In this document: positions 16,910 to 24,077 of the stretch, piece by piece
Position numbering within the stretch: the stretch's first letter is position 1
How the letters are laid out: the number at the start of each line of letters is the position of its first letter
Origin: a bacterium
GTDB taxonomy: Bacteria > Patescibacteriota > Patescibacteriia > 2-12-FULL-60-25
Assembly (NCBI GenBank): GCA_021796435.1
Contig: JAJYXM010000016.1
Location: 1,367,580 to 1,431,579 of the forward strand
Direction: 5' to 3'
Length of the DNA: 64,000 nt
Notes under the pieces: generated by a model
What the model was told of the DNA's origin: nothing
Seen by the model: the letters and a program-made list of their open reading frames with translations, nothing else
Databases searched by the model: none
Translations under genes and position numbers: made by a program

Positions 16910-17692
16910 CTATCTGCCCACCGCATCCGCCCCAAGAATGATTACAAAGTCAGCAGAACTCGTCTTTTCGTATTCGGGCAATGTGGTAGTGACATCCGAT
17001 ACAGCCAGATTTTCAAGCAAAATCGACCGTGTCTTTGGCAGATCCTTGTCGGAAAGCTGAACGACGAGCGTCAATGGATAGTCATTTTTGGCCGCATTTG
17101 CCGGAGCCAGCACCTGCAGTCCGAGTCCGGAAAGCGAATCTGCTGTCCTTTTCGCGACACCGGCTTTTCCTGCACCATTCCTTACCTCTATGGTTGCTTC
17201 CTCTTTAGTCGGTTGTTCATCAGGAGAATTCAGAGGGATAACGCCTAAAACCAGATCTTTGGCGACTGAATATAGGACTATTTGGTCCTTCCAGACAAAC
17301 AAGAGGTCATTTTTTTGGGCGTCGCGGTAAAAATCCGGATCTTGCTGACGCAAAGACGCTACATCATCCAACTTAGTGATAGTCGGGATCTCATCCTGAT
17401 CAACTACGATGTGCTTCGCCACCAGAGCCACAAGCGCCGTAGCTCCTGGATCAGTCCTTACTTCCACGGATGGGGTCGGGGGTTTTTGCTGCGACGGTTC
17501 GACATGTGGCGAAATCGATTGTTTGAGCCACAGAATCACCGCACAAACCAAAATGACCAAAATCAATCCTAAAGTGAAAAGATTGCCAAAAGAACCTTTT
17601 TCACGCGATCCGAGTCTCATCGCTGCCGAATCTCGGTCGATGAGATCATCCGAGCCTGAAGTACTTTCAACCGAAGTCTTTTTTCTTGGCAT
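16910..17692 (-). CDS. Membrane-anchored LytR_C-domain protein
   Basis: The N-terminal ~40 residues are cytoplasmic and charged; one transmembrane segment follows (LFTLGLILVILVCAVILWL). Residues ~165-255 form a LytR C-terminal domain (VEVRNGAGKAGVAKRTADSL, then SADFVIILG), a fold found next to LytR-CpsA-Psr enzymes and thought to bind cell-wall polymers. The middle region is unassigned. The start at 17692 is chosen because TATAAT (17702-17707, minus) is only 9 nt upstream, suggesting a leaderless mRNA; an ATG at 17713 overlaps that box and is less likely. Confidence 0.75.
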   Translation of the reverse strand: MPRKKTSVESTSGSDDLIDRDSAAMRLGSREKGSFGNLFTLGLILVILVCAVILWLKQSISPHVEPSQQKPPTPSVEVRTDPGATALVALVAKHIVVDQDEIPTITKLDDVASLRQQDPDFYRDAQKNDLLFVWKDQIVLYSVAKDLVLGVIPLNSPDEQPTKEEATIEVRNGAGKAGVAKRTADSLSGLGLQVLAPANAAKNDYPLTLVVQLSDKDLPKTRSILLENLAVSDVTTTLPEYEKTSSADFVIILGADAVGR

Positions 17693-17708
17693 ATTTTTTT
17701 CATTATAC

Positions 17709-17973
17709 CTCAAAATTCGCGTCCCTTTTTTATCTTAACCACAACGAGTCCGATGATGGTCATCTCCGGACTCCGGGTTAAACACACTCGCTCATTTCCC
17801 TGCCTCAGTGAACAGGTCTGGGGCAGGGAGAGAACGGTCTGTTTTTTGTTTTGGTTTTTCTTTTCACCGATCGTAATGGTTTTGAAGTGGGTGGGTAAAG
17901 AGCGTCGATCGATGTTGTAATACCATTTTATAGATAAACAAGCATGACAGAAAATTCATGCAGTTCTAGATGC
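17709..17973. other. Structured intergenic region, function unknown
   Basis: No protein gene is seen. It holds a long imperfect hairpin TTAACC...GAGTCCG / CGGACTC...GGTTAA (about 17734-17782), and TCCCTGCC / GGCAGGGA (17797-17830) followed 12 nt later by TTTTTTGTTTT on the plus strand. It could hold a small RNA or a processed leader. No matching promoter was identified with confidence. Confidence 0.35.
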
Positions 17974-17996
17974 AAAATCGAGCTTCGTGAGCTCGA
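17974..17996 (-). terminator. Terminator of the small membrane-protein gene
   Basis: Minus strand TCGAGCT-CACGA-AGCTCGA perfect 7-bp stem followed by TTTT. Confidence 0.65.
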
Positions 17997-18032
17997 CTTC
18001 CTTATTGATAAGCTGTGGATAGGTATTGAACA

Positions 18033-18212
18033 CTAAAAATGTATATCGAATTGGGATGAGTAGCCCATGAACAATATGGCACAAGTCACGACAAGCAACA
18101 GATGCCAGTGCAAGATATGATTCAACCAATACTTCAAATCAGTCTCGACTGACGAGTATTCCTGCTCCAGCAGCTTCAAGCGGCTCATTTTCTTTTTCCT
18201 CCGTTGCGGCAT
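18033..18212 (-). CDS. Small basic single-TM membrane protein (59 aa)
   Basis: Unknown family. The N-terminus is strongly basic (MPQRRKKK), then an amphipathic stretch (SRLKLLEQEYSSVETDLKYW) and a hydrophobic segment ILHWHLLLVVTCAILFMGY near the C-terminus. The start at 18212 is preferred because an extended -10 (TGCTATAAT, 18219-18227 on the minus strand) ends 6 nt before it, as for other leaderless genes here. ATG at 18188, preceded by GGAGG at 8 nt, is an alternative giving 51 residues. Confidence 0.6.
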   Translation of the reverse strand: MPQRRKKKMSRLKLLEQEYSSVETDLKYWLNHILHWHLLLVVTCAILFMGYSSQFDIHF

Positions 18213-18386
18213 GGTGGGATTATAGCACAATGAACGCTTGGAATCAGTGGATTTGACCTTGGTGGATAACCCTGATTCACTATACGCATCGCACCGGAGT
18301 GGCCCGGCGCGGTCCACCGACCGTAAACGGACGGGATCATCCCCAAGGGGACACCGACGTATACGGCGATAGGAAGGAGAAATGCC

Positions 18387-19076
18387 ATGGCTCTGCGAAT
18401 CGTATTGAACGAAAAAGCGCACAAACGACTAACGGAACACCCGGATGCCCAGATGATACGACTGAAGGGGCAAGGGAGCATCGACGGCTGTCGGGTCTGC
18501 TACAACTCCGACGGAGACCTTTTCTACGAGGTCAACGACGAAACACGCCCATTGATCGCCATCGTACCCTTCGCTCTGCGGCCGTACGTGCTGGCTTTCG
18601 ACTGGCGTACGTGCCTTCCGCCGGACGGTCCGACGAAGACCCTTGGGCGTTATGTCTTCCAAACGGCCGAGGCGATAGTCGACCATGGTCGCGACAAGCT
18701 GTGCTGGCGCAAGATACGCGTCCACGGGCCCAAGCTGGAGGACGTGTTCCAGCTCTACTACCAGCTCCGCGCTGGCACGGCCGAACTCTCGGAAAGCTGG
18801 CAAAAACCCGAAGCCGTGCTGGACGGCGTCATCGAGGAAGCCCTCGGCATCGCAGAACCGCCGCAGCTACCAGCAGAGCCTACATCGATCGCCTTCCGCT
18901 GTCCTGCCTGTGCAGCCGACTACGACATCAAGGCAGAAAAGGTACTGAGAAGGAAAATCCGCACCACATGCCGCAAGTGCGGCAGTGCGATCCACCTCGA
19001 CAACGGTGTCGTCGAGGAAAGAAGCGGTGAACACCGCCTCCTCCCCGTGAAGCCGACTGGCGGCACAACGAACTGA
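18387..19076 (+). CDS. Unknown protein with C-terminal zinc ribbon
   Basis: The N-terminal ~150 residues match no family I recognise. Residues ~170-205 carry FRCPACAADYDI ... TTCRKCGSAIHL, a CxxC...CxxC zinc ribbon like the MJ0042-type finger, suggesting nucleic-acid or protein binding. The start is fixed by AAGGAG 7 nt before the ATG. First gene of the GC-rich plus-strand array; it ends in its own terminator. The gene lacks any signal peptide or membrane segment, so it is probably cytoplasmic. Confidence 0.75.
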   Translation: MALRIVLNEKAHKRLTEHPDAQMIRLKGQGSIDGCRVCYNSDGDLFYEVNDETRPLIAIVPFALRPYVLAFDWRTCLPPDGPTKTLGRYVFQTAEAIVDHGRDKLCWRKIRVHGPKLEDVFQLYYQLRAGTAELSESWQKPEAVLDGVIEEALGIAEPPQLPAEPTSIAFRCPACAADYDIKAEKVLRRKIRTTCRKCGSAIHLDNGVVEERSGEHRLLPVKPTGGTTN

Positions 19077-19109
19077 CCGCCTCTGCAGCGTCACAGGCAT
19101 CGAACCTAT

Positions 19110-19145
19110 GAGCGGCAGCCAACTCGGCTAGCCGCTCTTCATTTT
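19110..19145 (+). terminator. Terminator at the first array junction (divergent copy)
   Basis: GAGCGGC / GCCGCTC stem with 14-nt loop, then TTCATTTT. Different sequence from the later junctions but in the same place, 13 bp before the next -35 box. Confidence 0.6.
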
Positions 19146-19157
19146 ATCGCAGAACTA

Positions 19158-19187
19158 TTGACTTTTTTGTCGAAAACCGCTTAGATT
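19158..19187 (+). promoter_or_regulatory. Array promoter 1
   Basis: TTGACT (19158-19163), 18-bp spacer ending ACCGCT, TAGATT (19182-19187). Confidence 0.65.
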
Positions 19188-19232
19188 CACACGTCCGCAA
19201 CAAGATACGGTCGTCCAAGCGGAGGGAGTGCG

Positions 19233-19562
19233 ATGAAAAAGCCTTGTTTCCTGTTCCTTCTCCTCGGTCTTCTCGGATGCCATCAACAGCTGGCTGTGCG
19301 TGGAGGCGATGCGACCGCGGTCGCCGGTCCCGGAGGATCAGCCAGCGCAAGCGGCGGCAGAGCCACCGTGTTCAACGGCTCGGGTCAATCGGTCTACGCC
19401 GAAAGCTGCTCGGTCGAGGCCGTGCAGACCACGTTCTCGAGCTACGTCAAATGCACCTGCAACGGCGTCGAGATCCAGCCGGTGTACGACAATGCGACGC
19501 AGACCTGGATCTGCAGGCTGCCGACGGCAACTCCGGCGTACAACCATGGATACCCACGCTGA
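19233..19562 (+). CDS. Small lipoprotein
   Basis: Signal peptide MKKPCFLFLLLGLLGC with lipobox LLGC, so it is probably lipid-anchored at the outer face of the membrane. The mature ~90 residues are Gly/Ala/Ser-rich first, then contain three Cys (ESCSVEAV, YVKCTCNGVEI, WICRLP) that could form disulfides. GGAGGG precedes the ATG by 7 nt. Cotranscribed with the next gene, 20 bp downstream. No recognisable domain. Confidence 0.7.
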   Translation: MKKPCFLFLLLGLLGCHQQLAVRGGDATAVAGPGGSASASGGRATVFNGSGQSVYAESCSVEAVQTTFSSYVKCTCNGVEIQPVYDNATQTWICRLPTATPAYNHGYPR

Positions 19563-19582
19563 AAACAACAAGGAGGGAGTCG

Positions 19583-19843
19583 ATGGGTTACGAGCTCGTG
19601 AATTCCAGTTCACAATATTTCAAATACGGAGCACTATCCTGCATCCGCATCGATGAGGAACGCGACCTGACGGACGGTCTCGTCGACGAGATCGTCGGTG
19701 TTGCACGCAAAGAAGGTGCGACATTCGACGACGATGGCGACGAGGAAGTCTTCGTGGTCGAATTCCCCGGTAGGCCGCAGGAGGTCTACACCGAGAGCGC
19801 ACTTCGTCGCAGCCTCAAGCCCTACCTCCTCCAGTCCGACTGA
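19583..19843 (+). CDS. Small unknown protein (86 aa), paralogue of 19982 gene
   Basis: ATG at 19583 follows AAGGAGGG by 5 nt. The product is acidic and has no signal or membrane segment. Its whole length aligns with the first ~85 residues of the protein at 19982: both read G/R-Y-x-L/V-V, then YGAxxCIxI, an Asp/Glu-rich helix, then VFxxxxPGxxQxxYxxxxLxRxL. It therefore represents a small stand-alone domain family. Ends 30 bp before a terminator. Function unknown. Confidence 0.7.
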   Translation: MGYELVNSSSQYFKYGALSCIRIDEERDLTDGLVDEIVGVARKEGATFDDDGDEEVFVVEFPGRPQEVYTESALRRSLKPYLLQSD

Positions 19844-19872
19844 ACCCCGCCTCAACCGCACTCCGAACACTG

Positions 19873-19904
19873 CCGCACTCGGCACACAGCTCGGGTGCGG
19901 TTTT
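19873..19904 (+). terminator. Array terminator 2
   Basis: CCGCACTCGG ... CGGGTGCGG stem followed by TTTTCG, directly before the -35 at 19918. Confidence 0.75.
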
Positions 19905-19917
19905 CGATATGAAGGGA

Positions 19918-19947
19918 TTGACTTTTTGGCCTGAATCCGCTTAAATC
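19918..19947 (+). promoter_or_regulatory. Array promoter 2
   Basis: TTGACT (19918-19923), 18-bp spacer, TAAATC (19942-19947). Its first 13 bases are identical to the promoter of the minus-strand methyltransferase gene. Confidence 0.65.
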
Positions 19948-19981
19948 GTCGCAGTCCCTTCGAATGAAAGAAGGCCGTCGC

Positions 19982-20563
19982 ATGAGATATCAAGTGGTTG
20001 AGCCAAGTCTCAAGTTCGGCAGCTACGGCGCCGAGGCGTGCATCATGATCCTTGACCCCGGAACGAACAACGACGAGGAAATCGAGAGGATCCTGAACAC
20101 GGCCCATGAGGTAGGCGCCGTGATCTGGGATGACGCCGCAGGCCACGCAGAGACGCAGTACGTCTTCGCGCTGCCGGGCAAGGCGCAGACCAAGTATCGA
20201 AAAGACGATCTAGTCCGCGAACTCAATGGCGTCAAACGCGGCAAGAAAGAGGCCAAGGCCTCGAAGGATGAGACTCCGGCCGGGTTCGTCAATCCCGAAG
20301 CTTTCTGGGAGTACGAAGGCGCCTACTCGATCGAGCTGACTACGGACGCCGCCAAAGGGAACATGCCGCGTTCCATCGTCTATGAAGGCGATATGGCGTT
20401 CGTGGCACGAGGGCAGATCAAGCTGAACACCGGTTCTTTCCAGTTCCGCTCCGAAGTCGAGCCGTTCTACTGCGCATCCAGATATATGAAGGCGATCCGC
20501 GACGGCCAAGGCAAGCTGCTGTGGGTCAACAACAGATATCGCAAGCAAGGGAGGCAGTCTTGA
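19982..20563 (+). CDS. Unknown two-domain protein (193 aa)
   Basis: Start at 19982 follows AAAGAAGG; the upstream in-frame ATG at 19964 has no Shine-Dalgarno. Residues ~1-85 form the same domain as the 86-residue protein encoded upstream (YGAEACIMI, GAVIWDD, FALPGKAQTKY). A Lys-rich linker follows (~88-102), then a second domain of ~90 residues (EAFWEYEGAYSIELTT ... SIVYEGDMAFVARGQIKL) without known relatives. Cytoplasmic by sequence. The stop codon overlaps the TTG start of the next gene (TTGA), so the two are translationally coupled. Confidence 0.7.
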   Translation: MRYQVVEPSLKFGSYGAEACIMILDPGTNNDEEIERILNTAHEVGAVIWDDAAGHAETQYVFALPGKAQTKYRKDDLVRELNGVKRGKKEAKASKDETPAGFVNPEAFWEYEGAYSIELTTDAAKGNMPRSIVYEGDMAFVARGQIKLNTGSFQFRSEVEPFYCASRYMKAIRDGQGKLLWVNNRYRKQGRQS

Positions 20564-21156
20564 AAGACATCCTGTCCGTGCTGGCGGGAATCATCTTCCT
20601 CGTCGGCTTTGTCCCCTACATCCGGGCGATCTTAAGGAAGAAGGACCCGATCAAGCCATCGAAAGTCTCGTGGCTAATCTGGACTGCGAACGACGCGATG
20701 ATCCTTTCCGGTATGGTGGCCAAACATAGCCTGAGCGGCCAAATCGTGGGTGCGCTCCTGGGGTCGATCGTGACACTCGTCCTGGCGCTCAAGTTCGGCA
20801 AGGCCGAATGGACTTGGGTGGACAAAGGATCACTTGCCGGAAGCATCCTGGGCGTCATCCTCTGGGCACTCCTGAAAGAACCAAATTTCTGCATCGTCAT
20901 CAGCGTCGGTGTTGCGCTCGTGGGCTCTATACCGACCTACGTCTCGATGTGGAACAGTCCGGAAGACGAAGACAAAGTCGGCTGGACCATCTTCTCAAGC
21001 TCAAGCATCTTCGCTATCGGTGCCATCCCGGCGTTGACCTGGGAGGATGCCACCCAACCCATAGGCTATGCCTTGGGTAACGTAGTCATCATGTTCCTCC
21101 TGTTCATCAGGCCGCGACTCCTGCTGGCAAAAAAACCGGTGAAGTCGCAGGCCTAG
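20560..21156 (+). CDS. PQ-loop-like multi-pass membrane protein (198 aa)
   Basis: TTG at 20560 is chosen because GGGAGG lies 5 nt upstream. About seven hydrophobic segments. Two internal repeats resemble PQ-loop/SWEET units: VGFVPYIRAILRKKDPIKPSKVSWLIW near the start and GSIPTYVSMW...VGWTIFS about 100 residues later, with PY and PT in place of PQ. The same architecture is in the gene at 21825. SWEET/PQ-loop proteins carry sugars, amino acids or other small solutes; the substrate here is unknown. Confidence 0.65.
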   Translation: MKDILSVLAGIIFLVGFVPYIRAILRKKDPIKPSKVSWLIWTANDAMILSGMVAKHSLSGQIVGALLGSIVTLVLALKFGKAEWTWVDKGSLAGSILGVILWALLKEPNFCIVISVGVALVGSIPTYVSMWNSPEDEDKVGWTIFSSSSIFAIGAIPALTWEDATQPIGYALGNVVIMFLLFIRPRLLLAKKPVKSQA

Positions 21157-21171
21157 ACCTTCCTCAGCAAG

Positions 21172-21210
21172 CCGCACTCGACTACTCCGTCGGATGCGGT
21201 TTTCCGTTTT
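21172..21210 (+). terminator. Array terminator 3
   Basis: CCGCACTCGAC...GTCGGATGCGG stem, TTTTCCGTTTT tail; near identical to copies at 21725, 22432 and 24916. Confidence 0.8.
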
Positions 21211-21217
21211 AAGAGGG

Positions 21218-21245
21218 TTGACGGAAAAGATACAATCCGTAAAGT
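21218..21245 (+). promoter_or_regulatory. Array promoter 3
   Basis: TTGACG (21218-21223), 16-bp spacer, TAAAGT (21240-21245); embedded in the shared AAGAGGGTTGAC sequence that follows the terminator. Confidence 0.5.
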
Positions 21246-21302
21246 TCTGATAGCTCAACCAACTCCAGTAAAGATAGAACAGCTCTTTAGGAGGTTCGGA
21301 CA

Positions 21303-21695
21303 ATGCCAAGCAAGTCGAACGGCGCCAAGGGACAAACGTGCATCAAGATGTTCGTCGTCACCGCCTATCACGGTAGCGGTCACGGCGATACTTCAACCAC
21401 TTTCCTAGTCACCCCGGATTTCACCGAGGCACTGGCTGCTGTGAGCGATGAGAGCTTGGGGTATCACGCCAAGTTCTGCAGCATCGACCATGGCTTTTCG
21501 ATCGACATGCTCACTGTAGGCAAGCCGTATCCGAGACGGGCATTCTCGAGCTATGACCACAGTCCGGTGCCGGAAGATTTTCCGAACGTAGTCTTCTTCC
21601 GCTGGTTCAAGGATGGACTACGCGCTGAGTGGCGGCCTGACGTATTGGAGCGTATGGGTGTTCATGCTTCGCTATCCATCTCCAGACAGCCGTGA
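21303..21695 (+). CDS. Unknown soluble protein (130 aa)
   Basis: Not recognised. AGGAGG precedes the ATG by 8 nt. The chain reads IKMFVVTAYHGSGHGDTST ... PDFTEALAAVSDESLGYHA, then an aromatic-rich second half (NVVFFRWFKDGLRAEW). No signal peptide, membrane segment or Cys cluster. It stands as a single-gene cassette with its own promoter and terminator. Confidence 0.65.
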   Translation: MPSKSNGAKGQTCIKMFVVTAYHGSGHGDTSTTFLVTPDFTEALAAVSDESLGYHAKFCSIDHGFSIDMLTVGKPYPRRAFSSYDHSPVPEDFPNVVFFRWFKDGLRAEWRPDVLERMGVHASLSISRQP

Positions 21696-21724
21696 GATAA
21701 AGAGGGGCATCTAATCAACTCAAG

Positions 21725-21762
21725 CCGCATCAGACTACTCCGTCGGATGCGGTTTTCCGTTT
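21725..21762 (+). terminator. Array terminator 4
   Basis: CCGCATCAGACTACTCCGTC...GGATGCGG hairpin, TTTTCCGTTTT tail. Confidence 0.8.
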
Positions 21763-21770
21763 TAAGAGGG

Positions 21771-21798
21771 TTGACATGGCCGTGGATTCTGCTAATTT
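21771..21798 (+). promoter_or_regulatory. Array promoter 4
   Basis: TTGACA (21771-21776), 16-bp spacer, TAATTT (21793-21798). Confidence 0.65.
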
Positions 21799-21824
21799 GA
21801 CGGGACACGAAAAGGAGGAGCACC

Positions 21825-22427
21825 TTGGACAATGCCGTCTGGCTCAGTCTCCTGTCTGCCGCCTTTGATTCCTGCGCTTACATCATCTACAACTTGGAGT
21901 TCTGGAGAGGCCGTTCGAAGCCCAACAAGGCGACGTGGGCGCTATGGTTCTACATCGCCACCTTGAACGCGAGTTCATACCTTGTCTCTTCGCACGACGT
22001 GGTGAAGACACTGCTCGCTCTGGAGAATGCGGGGATGTGCGGGCTCACGCTCGCTGTCGTACTGTTCCGAGGCAAGTCGGAAAAGCTAAAACCATGGGAG
22101 TGGGTGACCGTAGCCTCCGGCGTAGCCACTGGGGCGGTTTGGATCATCTCTCGGCATGCTTTCTACGCGAATGCCGTATTGCAGTTCGGCACGTTCATAA
22201 GCGTCATACCGACCTATGCGAAGCTCTGGAAAGATCCCCGACGCGAACCTCCCCTGCCCTGGTTCATGTGGAGCGTGATCTACATCGCGCTCTGCGTTGT
22301 GGTCATGCTGCGCTGGCGAGGCTCGTGGCACGATATCGTGTATCCGCTGAACTACGTCCTGTTCCATTTCGCGGTGTTCGTCCTGACACTGCGGCGCTGG
22401 ACCAAAAAAAGTCCAGCAACCTCATGA
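21825..22427 (+). CDS. PQ-loop-like multi-pass membrane protein (200 aa)
   Basis: TTG start with AGGAGG upstream. Six to seven hydrophobic segments. Repeat 1: YNLEFWRGRSKPNKATWALWFY; repeat 2, about 100 residues later: ISVIPTYAKLWKDPRREPPLPWFMW. The layout matches the membrane protein at 20560, so the two are paralogues, though clearly diverged. Likely a small-solute transporter of the PQ-loop/SWEET type, but a Pro-Gln pair is not conserved and the substrate is unknown. Confidence 0.65.
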   Translation: MDNAVWLSLLSAAFDSCAYIIYNLEFWRGRSKPNKATWALWFYIATLNASSYLVSSHDVVKTLLALENAGMCGLTLAVVLFRGKSEKLKPWEWVTVASGVATGAVWIISRHAFYANAVLQFGTFISVIPTYAKLWKDPRREPPLPWFMWSVIYIALCVVVMLRWRGSWHDIVYPLNYVLFHFAVFVLTLRRWTKKSPATS

Positions 22428-22431
22428 TCGA

Positions 22432-22470
22432 CCGCATCTGACTTTCTTCGTCGGGTGCGGTTTTCCGTTT
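22432..22470 (+). terminator. Array terminator 5
   Basis: CCGCATCTGAC...GTCGGGTGCGG hairpin, TTTTCCGTTTT tail. Confidence 0.8.
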
Positions 22471-22478
22471 TGGGAGGG

Positions 22479-22507
22479 TTGACAAATGGGACGTTTTCGT
22501 GTATGTT
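22479..22507 (+). promoter_or_regulatory. Array promoter 5
   Basis: TTGACA (22479-22484), 17-bp spacer, TATGTT (22502-22507). Confidence 0.7.
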
Positions 22508-22619
22508 GCTCAATCGACATTTTGAGTATTTGAGCCTGGTTTTTGGCCTTATTGAGGCTAATGTTCCGTGCTTGAATAGTGCCATTCCGGCGCTTCCACG
22601 GAAGTAGGAGTTCATTCAC
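22508..22619 (+). promoter_or_regulatory. Structured ~105-nt 5' leader
   Basis: Between promoter and ATG lie AGCCT/AGGCT and a TTCCGTG ... CACGGAA stem closing an inner hairpin just before AGGAG. A cis-regulatory leader is possible; no known riboswitch class is recognised. Confidence 0.35.
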
Positions 22620-23807
22620 ATGCGTCAGCATCAGCCTGGAATGGTCGCCAGGGGCGGGCGGCCGCAGTGGCTAGAGAACGCCCACTCTCGCGCGCGGCAC
22701 AACGCGTGGCTCGCGAAGACGGGTCAGCGTCCGGACCGCATCGAGACGCGCGAAGAGACGAGAGGCGGCAAGATCGTCGCCATCGTCGCCGAGAGCCGGG
22801 TGGACATCCCGGTTCCGGCCGCGCTCAAGGACCGCGGCGTGAAGGAGGTCTTCGCCAAGACCAACTCCGCGGTCGTACTCCAGGGCGAGAGCATCGTGGC
22901 GGAAGAGTTCCGCAGCCGCGTGCTCGTCGTCGTCTTCAAGCAGCCGCAGAACGGCATCCGCGGCCTGCCCGTCACGCCCGCCGAGGGGCGCAAGCTCCGC
23001 AAGCAGGGCTTCACCCACCTCGTCATCACATCGGTGCCGCAAGGCGCCCGCCAGCGTGAGAGCCTCGAGGCGCTCATGCAAGGCCGCTACGACGAGAGCG
23101 GCTGGTGGCTCGGCTTCTACAAGCCGACCGGCGGGCACCGGCACGAAGGGCAGAAGGGCGGTGAGCTCGTCTGCGATTTCCAGTCCGAGCTCTTCGTCCT
23201 GCAGTACCTCTGCGAGAACGGCCTCTGGTCGCTCTACGAGGTGCCCCTCATCGCGAGCTGGAAGTTCCTCCCCAAGACGGACGAGCAGCGCGAAGAGGAG
23301 AACGCCGCTGCGGAGCAGATCCAGGCGCTCTTCGGTCGGGTACAACGGCTCCACGAGGAGCACACATACCACTACGCACGACTCTTCGAACACTTCCGCG
23401 ACATGCACCGCGAGAGCGCGATGGACGAGACGGAGCTCGAGGCGCGGGCGCAGGCAGCCCTGAACGATACCGTGATCGGCGGCCTGAGGCAGCGACGGAT
23501 CGAGGATGGAAGCTACGAGACCCGCGCCTACTACCTGGCGCTGGACGAGTCCATGGCCTACTCGATCCACAACTCGCGCCAGGGGCAGATGGTCGTGAAG
23601 ATCGACCTGCGCACCAGGACGGTCGAGGTCGGGCTCGTGAAGCAGGACCTGAACGGCCTCGCGCTCATGGGGTTCTACGACGACTTCCTCACGTCGAACA
23701 AGTTCCGCGAGGTCACGTGGAGCGAGTTCAGCACCTACACCACGGGCATCAGCGCAGTGGATCTCGCAGGCAGCAGCTCCGAGAGCCTCGCCATCAACGG
23801 CAGCTGA
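22620..23807 (+). CDS. Large unknown GC-rich protein (395 aa)
   Basis: No recognisable domain. Residues ~1-45 are basic; ~50-130 alternate strands and helices (KIVAIVAESRVDIPVPAALK, SRVLVVVFKQPQNGIRGL); ~225-290 are helical and charged (EEENAAAEQIQALFGRVQRLHEEH), possibly a coiled coil; the rest is mixed alpha/beta. No signal peptide or membrane segment. AGGAG lies before the ATG. The base composition is markedly more GC-rich than flanking core genes, as is codon choice at third positions. It is followed 14 bp later by a small gene with its own Shine-Dalgarno. Confidence 0.75.
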   Translation: MRQHQPGMVARGGRPQWLENAHSRARHNAWLAKTGQRPDRIETREETRGGKIVAIVAESRVDIPVPAALKDRGVKEVFAKTNSAVVLQGESIVAEEFRSRVLVVVFKQPQNGIRGLPVTPAEGRKLRKQGFTHLVITSVPQGARQRESLEALMQGRYDESGWWLGFYKPTGGHRHEGQKGGELVCDFQSELFVLQYLCENGLWSLYEVPLIASWKFLPKTDEQREEENAAAEQIQALFGRVQRLHEEHTYHYARLFEHFRDMHRESAMDETELEARAQAALNDTVIGGLRQRRIEDGSYETRAYYLALDESMAYSIHNSRQGQMVVKIDLRTRTVEVGLVKQDLNGLALMGFYDDFLTSNKFREVTWSEFSTYTTGISAVDLAGSSSESLAINGS

Positions 23808-23821
23808 CCAAGGAGGTCGAC

Positions 23822-23965
23822 ATGACAACCTGGCAGCGAATAGGCAACTACGAGTACGAGGTCAGCATATCGGGCTACACCGGCTGGTACAGATGCATCG
23901 GCGGCAAGCTCGCAGATGGACGCTGGCCAGCCTGGAACAAGCAGGGCGAAAGACGCTACGTCTGA
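23822..23965 (+). CDS. Small unknown protein (47 aa)
   Basis: ATG at 23822 with AAGGAGG 5 nt upstream. The product is rich in aromatic residues and Gly (WQRIGNYEYEV, GYTGWYRCIGGK, RWPAWNKQG). It follows the 395-residue gene by 14 bp, so both share a transcript. No known family; too small for confident folding guesses. Confidence 0.6.
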   Translation: MTTWQRIGNYEYEVSISGYTGWYRCIGGKLADGRWPAWNKQGERRYV

Positions 23966-24002
23966 ACATCACCTCCGTCAGTTCCCCTTCCCCCTCAAAA
24001 AA

Positions 24003-24038
24003 CCGCACTCGACTACTCAGTCGGGTGCGGTCTTCGTT
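24003..24038 (+). terminator. Array terminator 6
   Basis: CCGCACTCGACTACTCAGTC...GGGTGCGG hairpin with a weaker tail TCTTCGTTTA. Confidence 0.65.
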
Positions 24039-24042
24039 TACC

Positions 24043-24072
24043 TTGACGACCTCATCAAGAACGTCCAAGATA
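24043..24072 (+). promoter_or_regulatory. Array promoter 6
   Basis: TTGACG (24043-24048) with AAGATA at 18-bp spacing (24067-24072). It ends 5 nt before the ATG of the HD gene, so that transcript may be leaderless. Confidence 0.45.
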
Positions 24073-24077
24073 GGGCC

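Noticed and set aside
17709-17973. 6S RNA
   Set aside because: Hairpins are present, but the long rod with a central bubble is not convincing and no promoter was placed.
22671-23828. 385-residue frame antisense to the GC-rich 395-residue gene
   Set aside because: Long antisense frames are expected in GC-rich DNA; the plus frame has a strong Shine-Dalgarno and promoter, the antisense none.
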